A program made the translations under genes and the position numbers. This document shows, in pieces, positions 16,847 to 24,758 of a DNA stretch of 64,000 bases; the stretch's first letter is position 1, and the number at the start of each line of letters is the position of its first letter. Source of the stretch: Novosphingobium sp. PhB57 (GTDB lineage: Bacteria; Pseudomonadota; Alphaproteobacteria; Sphingomonadales; Sphingomonadaceae); contig NZ_SMBO01000001.1 of assembly GCF_004342985.1 (NCBI RefSeq), forward strand, positions 1,488,001 through 1,552,000, written 5' to 3'. The notes under the pieces were generated by a model that saw only the letters and a list, made by a program, of their open reading frames with translations, made no database searches and was not told the origin of the DNA.

Positions 16847-18151
16847 TCAGCCCGGCTTGACCAGGGTAACTTGCGCGACGTCGATGCCGCCGCCCATGAA
16901 GCCGCCCTCGCAATACATCAGGTAGAAGCGCCATAAGCGTACGAACCGCTCGTCGAAGCCGGCGGGGAGCCGCCCTTCCGCAACGGCGGCCTCGAAGTTC
17001 CGGCGCCATTCGTGGAGCGTCCGGGCATAATCCAGCCCGAATCCCTGCCGGTCCTCCCACGAAAGTCCGCGCTCCTCGGCCAGGCGGCGGAATTCCGGTT
17101 CGTGAATCAACATGCCGCCGGGGAAGATGAAAGTCTGGATGAAGTCCGCGCTGCGGGCATAGGATTCGAAGATGTCGTCGCGAATCGCGATGTACTGGAT
17201 CGCAGCGCGGCCGCCGGGCTTGAGGTTCCGCGCCACGCAGTCGAGGAAATCGGGCCAGAATTGCCGCCCTACCGCCTCCACCATCTCGACCGAGGCAATG
17301 GCGTCATAGGCGCCTGCGACATCGCGGTAGTCCTGCTTCAGGAAATCCACGCGCCCGCCTGCGCCTTCCACTCGCCCGGTCCAGCGATCCCGCGCATAGG
17401 CGAGCTGCGCGTCCGAAAGGCTGATGGCATCGACATGCGCGCCCTCGGTTTCAGCGAGGAAGGCGGAGAGCGTGCCCCAGCCGCAGCCGATTTCCAGAAC
17501 ACGACCGTCTTCGGGAATGGCAAGCCGGTGGGCGATGGCGCCGATCTTGTTCGACTGCGCGAGGTCAAGCTCGGTGACGAACTGGCTGAGCGCATTGGGG
17601 CCGCCCCCGGCGCGCGGATAGATCCCGCTGGAATAGAGCATCGTCTCGCCCAGCCATTGTTCGTAGAAGTCGTTGCCGAGATCGTAGTGGACGTGGATGT
17701 TCCGCAGCGAGCCGGATCGCGTATTGCGGTTCAGCCAATGCAAGGCCTTGGCCGCGATCCGCCAGGGTCCGCGCGCGCGGCCGACATTTCCCAGGCCCGC
17801 GGCATTGTCCATGAACAGCGCGAAGATCGGCACCGGATCGGGGCTTTCCCATTCCCCTTCGTCCCAGGCCTGATACCAGCCGACCGAGCCTGCCGTGGCG
17901 AGGCGCAGCAGCGCGCGCCAGCTATTGATCTGAACCACGGCTTCGAATCCCGGCGCCCTTCCGCCGAGAAGGCGAGTCTCGCCGCCGGGAAGGGTCGCCT
18001 CTATCGATCCGCGCTGGAGACCCTGGTCGATCTTGTCGAGAACCCTCGACACACCGCCAGACCAGAGTTTTGCCAGCCACTGCGGGCCGACGCCAATGGA
18101 GCGGCCGCCGTCGACCAGTTCCTCACCCCTGCCTGGCGCCTGTGCGTTCAT
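16847..18151 (-). CDS. cfa: Cyclopropane-fatty-acyl-phospholipid synthase family protein
   Basis: The 434-residue SAM-dependent methyltransferase matches the CFA synthase family. NIHVHYDLGNDFYEQWL, the SAM-binding VLEIGCGWGTLSAFLAE and the C-terminal VRLWRFYLMYCEGGF are hallmark segments. It would methylenate or methylate unsaturated acyl chains of membrane phospholipids. It lies 53 bp downstream of the photolyase gene on the same strand. Photolyase and cfa genes belong together to singlet-oxygen or photo-oxidative stress regulons in Rhodobacter, so a light-stress operon is a reasonable inference. Confidence 0.93.
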   Translation of the reverse strand: MNAQAPGRGEELVDGGRSIGVGPQWLAKLWSGGVSRVLDKIDQGLQRGSIEATLPGGETRLLGGRAPGFEAVVQINSWRALLRLATAGSVGWYQAWDEGEWESPDPVPIFALFMDNAAGLGNVGRARGPWRIAAKALHWLNRNTRSGSLRNIHVHYDLGNDFYEQWLGETMLYSSGIYPRAGGGPNALSQFVTELDLAQSNKIGAIAHRLAIPEDGRVLEIGCGWGTLSAFLAETEGAHVDAISLSDAQLAYARDRWTGRVEGAGGRVDFLKQDYRDVAGAYDAIASVEMVEAVGRQFWPDFLDCVARNLKPGGRAAIQYIAIRDDIFESYARSADFIQTFIFPGGMLIHEPEFRRLAEERGLSWEDRQGFGLDYARTLHEWRRNFEAAVAEGRLPAGFDERFVRLWRFYLMYCEGGFMGGGIDVAQVTLVKPG

Positions 18152-18204
18152 ATCCGGGATATTATCCGGAAATTGGCCGCGGGCAATTGCTTAGAAACCC
18201 GCTC

Positions 18205-19605
18205 TCACCGGTCTTTCGCCTTCGCCCAGGCGGCCAGGGCCCGCTCACGTCCCGCCCGGTGCTCGACGAGCTTGGCAGGATAGCCGCGAGGGCGCTTGTC
18301 CGACGCGGGATCATGGATATCCGCGTCGTCCAGGTCCGCAAGCTCGGGCACCCACTCGCGAATATAGGCGCCCGCGTCGAACTTCTCCGACTGGCTGAGC
18401 GGGGCCATGATCCGCACGAACATCTGCGCATCCACGCCCGAACCGGCGGCCCACTGCCAGTTCACCGCGTTGGAACCGTAGTCCGCATCCACCAAGGTAT
18501 CCCAGAACCATTTCTCGCCTTCCCGCCAATCGAGCAGGAGATGCTTGATCAGGAAACTGGCGACGATCATCCGCACCCGATTGTGCATCCAACCGGTGTG
18601 CCAGAGCTGGCGCATGCCGGCATCGACGATCGGATAGCCGGTCCTGCCTCGCTGCCAGGCAGCAAGATCCGATTCGGCCTGCTTCCCGGTCCGCCAGTGC
18701 AAGTGCGAAAAATCCTCCTTCGCGGAACGGCTCCCATATTCGGGGAACTGCAGGATCACGTTCTGCGCATAATCGCGCCAGCCCAGTTCGCCGAGGAAGG
18801 TCTCCACCGAGCCGCCGGCATCGGCCACGGCATGCCAGACTTGCGCCGGGGAGATTTCGCCGAAGTGAAGATGCGGCGAAAGGAAGGAAGTGCCGTCGAC
18901 CGATGGCAGGTTCCGCTGCGCTTCATAGGCGGAGGCTTCCTCTACGAAGGCATGGAGCCGCTTCTTCGCCCCATCCTCGCCCGGTTCCCACATCTCGCGC
19001 ATGCCGCCAGCCCAATCGGGCTTGGCCGGAAGCAGCTTCCAGTTCGCGAGCCGATCGGACTTCGGCCAGTGCGCCGGTGCCTCGATCCTGGCGGGCCGGG
19101 GTTGCGGTTCGACCGGCGGCAGGCGTTCGTGCAGCGCCCGCCAGAACGGCGTGTAGATCTTGTAGGGCCGTCCCGAACCATTGATCACCGACCCGGCCGG
19201 CGCCAGGTAATTGCCATGATGAAGGTGCAGATCGAGCACTTGTCCCACGGCCTTTTCGGCATTGCGCCACCAGGGCTCGTAGTGGTGCAGGGCGTGAACC
19301 GACGTGGCCCCCACTTCCTCGGCCACTTCCTTCAGCACGTTCTCGCACTGCCCCTTGCGCAGGATCAGACGCGAGCCTTTTTCCCGCAGCGCGGCGTCCA
19401 GGCTTTTCAGCGAATGGTGCAGCCACCAACGCGATGCACCGCCCATGCTGCGATGCCTGGGCGTCTCGTCATCCAGGACGTAGACCGGGACGACGGGGCC
19501 CTGGCTGGCCGCTTCGGCGATGGCAGGCTGGTCGGACAGGCGCAAGTCGCGCCGCAGCCACACGATGATGGGGGGATTCATGCTGCCGGAACGCTTGTCT
19601 GCCAT
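18205..19605 (-). CDS. phrB: Deoxyribodipyrimidine photolyase / cryptochrome
   Basis: The 466-residue protein has the N-terminal antenna-binding domain (IIVWLRRDLRLSDQPAI). The FAD domain contains SFLSPHLHFGEISP, WRDYAQNVI, RTGYPIVDAGMRQLW and HNRVRMIVASFL, and ends with WQWAAGSGVDAQMFVRI. These identify a class I CPD photolyase, which repairs UV dimers with blue light. A second in-frame ATG eight codons in (19581) is an equally good start. The gene is divergent from the PAP2 gene, whose EcfG promoter overlaps the photolyase start region. Confidence 0.93.
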   Translation of the reverse strand: MADKRSGSMNPPIIVWLRRDLRLSDQPAIAEAASQGPVVPVYVLDDETPRHRSMGGASRWWLHHSLKSLDAALREKGSRLILRKGQCENVLKEVAEEVGATSVHALHHYEPWWRNAEKAVGQVLDLHLHHGNYLAPAGSVINGSGRPYKIYTPFWRALHERLPPVEPQPRPARIEAPAHWPKSDRLANWKLLPAKPDWAGGMREMWEPGEDGAKKRLHAFVEEASAYEAQRNLPSVDGTSFLSPHLHFGEISPAQVWHAVADAGGSVETFLGELGWRDYAQNVILQFPEYGSRSAKEDFSHLHWRTGKQAESDLAAWQRGRTGYPIVDAGMRQLWHTGWMHNRVRMIVASFLIKHLLLDWREGEKWFWDTLVDADYGSNAVNWQWAAGSGVDAQMFVRIMAPLSQSEKFDAGAYIREWVPELADLDDADIHDPASDKRPRGYPAKLVEHRAGRERALAAWAKAKDR

Positions 19606-19612
19606 GGGCGTT
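19588..19612 (+). promoter_or_regulatory. Perfect EcfG-type promoter for the PAP2 gene
   Basis: GGAAC (19588-19592), 16 bases and CGTT (19609-19612) match the general-stress consensus exactly. Transcription would begin only a few bases before the ATG at 19623, predicting a leaderless or nearly leaderless message. The element overlaps the first codons of the divergent photolyase gene. Confidence 0.65.
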
Positions 19613-19622
19613 CCCTAAGCCA

Positions 19623-20339
19623 ATGGCAGCCTCTTCCGAAAGACCGAACCTGCTGCGGCATCGCATCGATCCGCGCAAATCCCTCATCGCCGCCGCGACC
19701 TGCTGGACGGCTTTCGCCTTTTTCGCATGGGCGGTGCCGGCGGGACGTACGACGCATTTCGACAGGATCGGCGTGATGTTCTGGCGCGCGCAGGATTTAC
19801 GGCCGCTCGGCCCGACCTGGCTGCTGGAATGGGTGCGGGATCTCACCGCAATGGGCGGATTCCTGCAACTGAAGCTCTACACGATCATGGCGGTCGTGGC
19901 GCTGTTCTGGCTCCGCTGCCGGCGCGAAGGCGTTCTCTTGGCATTGACCGTCATCAGCGCCAGCCTGGTCAATCTGGGGTTCAAGGCGCTGTTCGGCCGC
20001 CCTCGCCCCGAAATCGTGCCGCACCTGACCTCGGCCGGCGGGGCCAGCTTTCCAAGCGGGCACAGCTTCAATGCCGCTTCTTCATATATCGCGTTCGCCT
20101 TGGCTTTTGCCGCATTGAGTCCGCGGGCCTCGCTGCGCCACACGCTCATCGCCTGCGCCATGATCCTGAGCCTTGCGATCGCCTGGAGCCGGGTATGGCT
20201 GGGCGTCCACTGGCCGAGCGACGTCATGGCCGGATGGCTGGGCGGCGCAGGCTGGGCCTTCCTGGCCAGCGCGCTGCTCTATAGACCGGCGGTCACCGTG
20301 ATCCATGCCGCCGACGATCTCGCTGACGCCAAGAGCTGA
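19623..20339 (+). CDS. PAP2-family phosphatase (membrane)
   Basis: The 238-residue protein has several hydrophobic helices and the three PAP2 motifs: KALFGRPRP, PSGHSFNA and SRVWLGVHWPSDV. Catalytic His and Arg residues are present. Members dephosphorylate undecaprenyl pyrophosphate or phosphatidic and lipid-A-type phosphates at the membrane; the substrate is undecided here. The start at 19623 is placed by a perfect EcfG promoter just upstream, which would leave almost no leader. General-stress induction is inferred. Confidence 0.88.
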   Translation: MAASSERPNLLRHRIDPRKSLIAAATCWTAFAFFAWAVPAGRTTHFDRIGVMFWRAQDLRPLGPTWLLEWVRDLTAMGGFLQLKLYTIMAVVALFWLRCRREGVLLALTVISASLVNLGFKALFGRPRPEIVPHLTSAGGASFPSGHSFNAASSYIAFALAFAALSPRASLRHTLIACAMILSLAIAWSRVWLGVHWPSDVMAGWLGGAGWAFLASALLYRPAVTVIHAADDLADAKS

Positions 20340-20349
20340 GTCCCTGGCT

Positions 20350-21363
20350 TCAAGGCACGGTCCAGGTCTGCCCGCGGGCTAGCAATTTGCCGAGATCCGC
20401 CGTCTTGCCCGCGATCAGCCCCTGCCTTTCGGCCACGACCGCGCTTTCGAACGTGGGCGCTGGATCGTCGAGAATCACGCCCAGCGCCATCGGGAACGGA
20501 CCGAAGGGCATTTCCACCAGCATGTGGGCCAGCGTGCGGTTGCGCACATTATGCCGCAAGACCCCGGCGCCCTGCCAATCGCCGTCGACTACGTCGACAG
20601 CTTGCAGCGACAGCGTCTCGGGATCGAGCGCAAGGCCGCGGGTCTCCTTTGCATAGAGCAAGGGCTCTCCATCCCGGCACTGTACCTGCATATCCGCAGC
20701 GACAGCCTTGTCGGTGAAGTCGTCGAAACGATCCTTGTTGTAGACGATGCAGTTCTGGAAAATCTCCATGAAGGCCGCACCCTTGTGGCGATAGGCGGCC
20801 ATGAGCACCTCGGAGAGATCCTTGGAGACATCGTAGCTGCGCGCCACGAAACGCGCACCCGAACCCAGCGCGAAGGCGCAGGGGCTGGCGGGCCGATCGA
20901 CCGATCCCGCTGGCGAGGTCGGCGAAGGTGTGCCGGGACGACTGGTCGGGGAATATTGCCCTTTCGTCAGGCCGTAGATCTCGTTGTTGAACAGCATGAT
21001 CTGGCAATCGAGATTACGCCGCAGCACATGCATGGTGTGGTTGCCCCCTATCGACATGCCGTCGCCGTCGCCGGTGACCAGCCAGACGTCGAGCTGCGGA
21101 TTGGCCAGCTTTATGCCGGTTGCCACGGCGGGTGCGCGGCCGTGGATCGAATGGAAGCCATAGCTCTCGACGTAGTAGGGAAAGCGACTGGAACAACCGA
21201 TACCCGAGACGAAGACTGTGTTCTTCGGGTCTGCTCCCAGCATGGGCAGGGTCCGTTGCACGGCCTTCAGGATGGCATAGTCGCCGCAGCCGGGGCACCA
21301 GCGCACTTCCTGGTCGGTCTCCCAGTCCTTGAGCGTAGTCTCGATCGGGGTCATGTCGTTCAT
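20350..21363 (-). CDS. korB: 2-oxoacid:ferredoxin oxidoreductase subunit beta
   Basis: The 337-residue subunit carries the Fe-S cysteines C23 and C26 (RWCPGCGDY) and C57 (SGIGCSSRF). The thiamine diphosphate motif is GDGDGMSIGGNH, with HSIHGRAPAVATGIK before it. Together with the alpha subunit it oxidatively decarboxylates a 2-oxoacid, most likely 2-oxoglutarate, to the acyl-CoA with ferredoxin as acceptor. The ATG at 21363 has GGAG upstream and starts MNDMTPIETTLKDW. It lies 23 bp after the alpha gene. The frame stays open far upstream through korA, but that part is not coding. Confidence 0.93.
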   Translation of the reverse strand: MNDMTPIETTLKDWETDQEVRWCPGCGDYAILKAVQRTLPMLGADPKNTVFVSGIGCSSRFPYYVESYGFHSIHGRAPAVATGIKLANPQLDVWLVTGDGDGMSIGGNHTMHVLRRNLDCQIMLFNNEIYGLTKGQYSPTSRPGTPSPTSPAGSVDRPASPCAFALGSGARFVARSYDVSKDLSEVLMAAYRHKGAAFMEIFQNCIVYNKDRFDDFTDKAVAADMQVQCRDGEPLLYAKETRGLALDPETLSLQAVDVVDGDWQGAGVLRHNVRNRTLAHMLVEMPFGPFPMALGVILDDPAPTFESAVVAERQGLIAGKTADLGKLLARGQTWTVP

Positions 21364-21386
21364 GAGGGCATCTCCGTTCGAAAGTC

Positions 21387-23372
21387 TCAGGGCTGCTCGA
21401 TCTCGGGAGCGGGAAGCTGGGTCTCGTTGACCTCCACTTCGCCGCCTTCGTTGCCGGCGATGCCGTCGAAGAACCGGGCGATGGCCGCCTCCAGTTCGGC
21501 GATGGCAAAAGGCTGGCCGCTGGTCTTGTTCAGCGGCACGGCGTCGACCAGAAACCGGTCCCGCAGCAAGGTCTTGAACTGACCCGTGTTCATTTCCGGC
21601 ACGAGCACATGGTCGAAGCCCGCCAGCAGTTCGCCGAGATTGCCGGGCAGCGGCCAGATATGGCGAACCTGGGCATGGCTGACGGCGTACCCTTTTTTTT
21701 GCGCGCGGCGCACGGCCTGATGGATCGGGCCGAATGTGGAGCCCCAGCCGATGACGAGCAGCGTGCCCTGCGCTTCGCCCAGGCAGATTTCCTGAGGGGG
21801 AATGCCCGCCGCAATGCCGTCGATCCGGGCCTTTCGCGCATCGGTCTGGGCCTGATGGACATCCGGAGCGTAATCGATGTTGCCGGTATCGACGGCCTTC
21901 TCGATGCCGCCGATGCGGTGCATGAGACCGGGCGTGCCCGGCCTGATCCACGGCCGCACGCCGCGCTCGTCGCGCTTGTAAGGCAGCACCCGCGACTCGC
22001 CGTTGGGCTCTTCCAGAAATGCCACGGGGAAAGGCGCAAAGCCGGCCGGATCGGGGACTTTCCAAGGTTCGGAGGCATTGCCGATATAGCCGTCCGTCAG
22101 CAGGATGACCGGCGTCATGTAGCTGGTGGCAATGCGGCAGGCCTCGATGGCGCATTCGAAGGCGTCGGCCGGGGAGCAGGCCGCGATCACTGGCAGCGGC
22201 GCATCGCCGTTGCGCCCGTAGACCGCCTGGTAGAGATCGGACTGCTCGGTCTTGGTCGGCAAGCCCGTCGAAGGCCCGCCGCGCTGCGAATTGACGATGA
22301 CCAGCGGCAGTTCGGTCATCACCGCCAGTCCCATGGCCTCTCCTTTCAATGCGATCCCGGGCCCGGACGAGGAGGTCACCCCCAATTGCCCGGCGTAACT
22401 CGCGCCGATGGCGGAGCAGATCGCAGCGATCTCGTCTTCGGCCTGGAAGGTGGTGACCCCGAATTCCTTCATCTTGACCAGATGGTGCAGGATCGCGGAG
22501 GCCGGTGTGATCGGATAGCCGCCGAAGAACATCGGCAACCCGGCAAGCTGGCATCCCGCGACAAGGCCGAGGGAGATCGCCTCCGCGCCGGTGATCGTCC
22601 GGTAGAGCCCCGGCGCGCTCGGCACCGGGTCGATGTGCTGGCGCTTCAGCGGACCGGCCAGTTCAGCCGTCTCTCCGTATGCATGCCCGGCATTGAGCGC
22701 GGCTATGTTGGCCTGCGCCAGGACCGGGTTTTTTGCGAACTTGGCGTTAAGCCAGTCGATCAGCGGCTGCCGGTCGCGGTCGAACATCCAGAGCGCCAGG
22801 CCGAGCGTCCACATGTTCTTGCAGCGCAGCGCTTCCTTGTTGCCCAGGCCGAAGGGCTTCACCGCCTCCAGCGTCAGCGCGGAAATGTCGAAGGCCAGCA
22901 CGTCCCATCGCGCAAGGCTGCCATCCTCCAGTGGATTGGCCGCGTATTTCGCCTTCTCGAGGTTGCGCTTGCCGAATTCCCCAGTGTCTACGACGACCAT
23001 GCCGCCGGGCTTGAGCGCATGGATATTGGTCTTGAGCGCGGCGGGGTTCATGGCGACGAGCACATCCGGCGCATCGCCCGCCGTGGTGATCTCACTGGAG
23101 CCGAAATTGATCTGAAAGGCCGATACTCCGAACAACGTGCCTTGCGGGGCGCGGATTTCGGCCGGGAAGTCCGGGAAAGTCGCCAGGTCGTTTCCGGCCA
23201 GGGCGGTGGAGAGGGTGAACTGGCCTCCCGTCAACTGCATGCCATCGCCCGAGTCGCCGGCGAACCGCACGACCACGGCTTCCAACGGTGGTGCCTCCAC
23301 CCCAGGAACGCCCCCTTCCAGCGGCGCGCGTTGCCGCGCCGAATCGTCAACCGATGAGATCGTTGCCATCAT
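21387..23372 (-). CDS. korA: 2-oxoacid:ferredoxin oxidoreductase subunit alpha
   Basis: The 661-residue subunit is a fusion. The N-terminal gamma-type domain (VVRFAGDSGDGMQLTGGQF...) is followed by the alpha domain with the pyrimidine-binding region (GGYPITPASAILHHL, EDEIAAICSAIGASYAG, SSGPGIALKGEAMGLA). This two-subunit form is typical of the KorAB enzymes found in many aerobic actinobacteria and alphaproteobacteria. It offers a ferredoxin-reducing bypass of 2-oxoglutarate dehydrogenase. Two adjacent ATGs (23372 and 23369) are possible starts. Confidence 0.93.
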   Translation of the reverse strand: MMATISSVDDSARQRAPLEGGVPGVEAPPLEAVVVRFAGDSGDGMQLTGGQFTLSTALAGNDLATFPDFPAEIRAPQGTLFGVSAFQINFGSSEITTAGDAPDVLVAMNPAALKTNIHALKPGGMVVVDTGEFGKRNLEKAKYAANPLEDGSLARWDVLAFDISALTLEAVKPFGLGNKEALRCKNMWTLGLALWMFDRDRQPLIDWLNAKFAKNPVLAQANIAALNAGHAYGETAELAGPLKRQHIDPVPSAPGLYRTITGAEAISLGLVAGCQLAGLPMFFGGYPITPASAILHHLVKMKEFGVTTFQAEDEIAAICSAIGASYAGQLGVTSSSGPGIALKGEAMGLAVMTELPLVIVNSQRGGPSTGLPTKTEQSDLYQAVYGRNGDAPLPVIAACSPADAFECAIEACRIATSYMTPVILLTDGYIGNASEPWKVPDPAGFAPFPVAFLEEPNGESRVLPYKRDERGVRPWIRPGTPGLMHRIGGIEKAVDTGNIDYAPDVHQAQTDARKARIDGIAAGIPPQEICLGEAQGTLLVIGWGSTFGPIHQAVRRAQKKGYAVSHAQVRHIWPLPGNLGELLAGFDHVLVPEMNTGQFKTLLRDRFLVDAVPLNKTSGQPFAIAELEAAIARFFDGIAGNEGGEVEVNETQLPAPEIEQP

Positions 23373-23662
23373 CGTCTCTCCCGGGATGGCCGGTCTGACG
23401 CCGGCAGCATTTGTTTCCCGTTCACCAGACTATGCTGGCTTACTATCGGTGCAAACCGGAAAAATGCCCGGCGCGGCAGACCGCGCGCGGCGGCGGATCA
23501 GATCCCGGATCTGGGGCCGATCATCGGTTAGCGGACTGGGAACCATAGATCGCGCTGGCATTGCGCGAGCGCTTGGGCCATTCTACGGCCATGCGCTCCG
23601 GTAATCCCGCCGCCGATTTCCGAACCTCGCTTCTCCCAACGATCATGGAATACCGTTCACCG

Positions 23663-24145
23663 ATGAAAGACTTCGCGTCCCTGCCCTACCGCCCCTGCGT
23701 CGGCGTCATGCTCGTCAATTCCGACGGCAAGGTCTTCGTCGGCAAGCGGATCGACACCAAGGAAGGCGACTGGTGGCAGATGCCCCAGGGCGGCGTCGAC
23801 GATGGCGAAGACCTCAAGGCCGCCGCCCTGCGCGAGCTTTGGGAGGAAACCGGCGCGACCGAACAGCACGTCACCATGCTGTCCCAGACCCGCGAAGAGC
23901 TGTTCTACGACTTGCCTGACGAACTCATCGGCAAGTTGTGGAAGGGCAAATATCGCGGCCAGCGCCAGACCTGGTTCCTCGCCCGATTCGACGGCAAGGA
24001 CGCCGACATCGATCTCGAAGCCCATACGCCGGCAGAATTCGCCGACTGGAAATGGATCGAGCCGGAATTGCTGCCCGACCTGATCGTGCCGTTCAAGAAG
24101 CGCGTCTATCGCGCCGTTCTGGAAGAATTCCGCGCGCTGATCTGA
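23663..24145 (+). CDS. rppH: RNA pyrophosphohydrolase (Nudix)
   Basis: The 160-residue Nudix hydrolase starts LPYRPCVGVMLVNSDGKVFVG and contains the Nudix box beginning GGVDDGEDL and ending RELWEETG. The WWQMPQGGVD segment and the C-terminal FKKRVYRAVLEEF are characteristic of RppH. RppH removes pyrophosphate from 5' ends of mRNA or hydrolyses dinucleoside polyphosphates. Two starts are possible, ATG 23663 and ATG 23645 (adds MEYRSP); neither has a strong ribosome binding site. It is followed by a large hairpin. Confidence 0.93.
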   Translation: MKDFASLPYRPCVGVMLVNSDGKVFVGKRIDTKEGDWWQMPQGGVDDGEDLKAAALRELWEETGATEQHVTMLSQTREELFYDLPDELIGKLWKGKYRGQRQTWFLARFDGKDADIDLEAHTPAEFADWKWIEPELLPDLIVPFKKRVYRAVLEEFRALI

Positions 24146-24149
24146 TTCG

Positions 24150-24188
24150 CAGGTCTATCGATCGGGCTGACCGGCCCGATCGAACCTG
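24150..24188. terminator. Long hairpin between rppH and the TPR gene
   Basis: CGATCGGGC (24159-24167) pairs with GCCCGATCG (24174-24182). Outer arms CAGGT and ACCTG extend the stem. It lies between convergent genes and could terminate both, although there is no clear T-run. Confidence 0.55.
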
Positions 24189-24202
24189 CTCCTGCCGAAA
24201 AA

Positions 24203-24709
24203 TCAGTTTTCGGAAACGACCGGCTTGGGCGCCGTCGCTTCGGCAGTCATGACCCGAGTCGCGGGAACTTTGGCGATGGCGGCGGCGAGCTTTTCGGTTT
24301 CGGCGCAATCCTTGCCGCAAAGCGTCTGGAGCCGCGCCAGGTTGCGGCTCGCCTTGTCGGTCGCGCCCTTTTCCGCCAACGCCATGCCTTCGCCCGCCAG
24401 AGCCGCGACATTGCGCGGATCGCTGGTCAGCGCGACGCGATAGTAATGCAGCGCCTTGCCCTGAAGCCCCTGCTTGCGCGTGGCATCGGCCAGGGCCAGC
24501 AGGACGGGAACGCTGCCGGGTTCCACGGTGAGAGCGGCTTCATAGGCATCGATGGCGCCATTGACGTTGCCCGCGTCGACAGCAGCGCGCCCTTCGGCCA
24601 TCAGGGTCGCAGCGCGGGGATCGAGCGCCGCGGCGGGCTCGGACAGGATGGCGCTGGAAGAGATGGCAACAACAAGGGATAGAGCAATCGCGGCAGGCGT
24701 GTAACGCAT
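24203..24709 (-). CDS. Secreted TPR-repeat protein
   Basis: The 168-residue protein has a signal peptide (RYTPAAIALSLVVAISSSA) and then two to three tetratricopeptide-like repeats (GNVNGAIDAYEAALTVEPGS; GLQGKALHYYRVALTSDPRN). A CGKDC pair (LQTLCGKDCAE) may form a disulfide. The ATG at 24709 is chosen because AAGGA lies 7 bases upstream; earlier in-frame starts run into rsmB. A periplasmic protein-interaction role is likely; the partner is unknown. It lies 49 bp downstream of rsmB and may be the last gene of the guaB-rsmB operon. Confidence 0.8.
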   Translation of the reverse strand: MRYTPAAIALSLVVAISSSAILSEPAAALDPRAATLMAEGRAAVDAGNVNGAIDAYEAALTVEPGSVPVLLALADATRKQGLQGKALHYYRVALTSDPRNVAALAGEGMALAEKGATDKASRNLARLQTLCGKDCAETEKLAAAIAKVPATRVMTAEATAPKPVVSEN

Positions 24710-24758
24710 CAAAATGTCCTTGGCCGAGGGCTTCGTCCTCATCATGACGCCGACGCTA

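Noticed and set aside
21364..22554. Open frame continuing upstream of korB through korA, giving an apparent 734-residue protein
   Set aside because: The upstream part is Arg/Gly/Ala-rich shadow sequence of korA; the real korB start is the ATG at 21363 with GGAG upstream.
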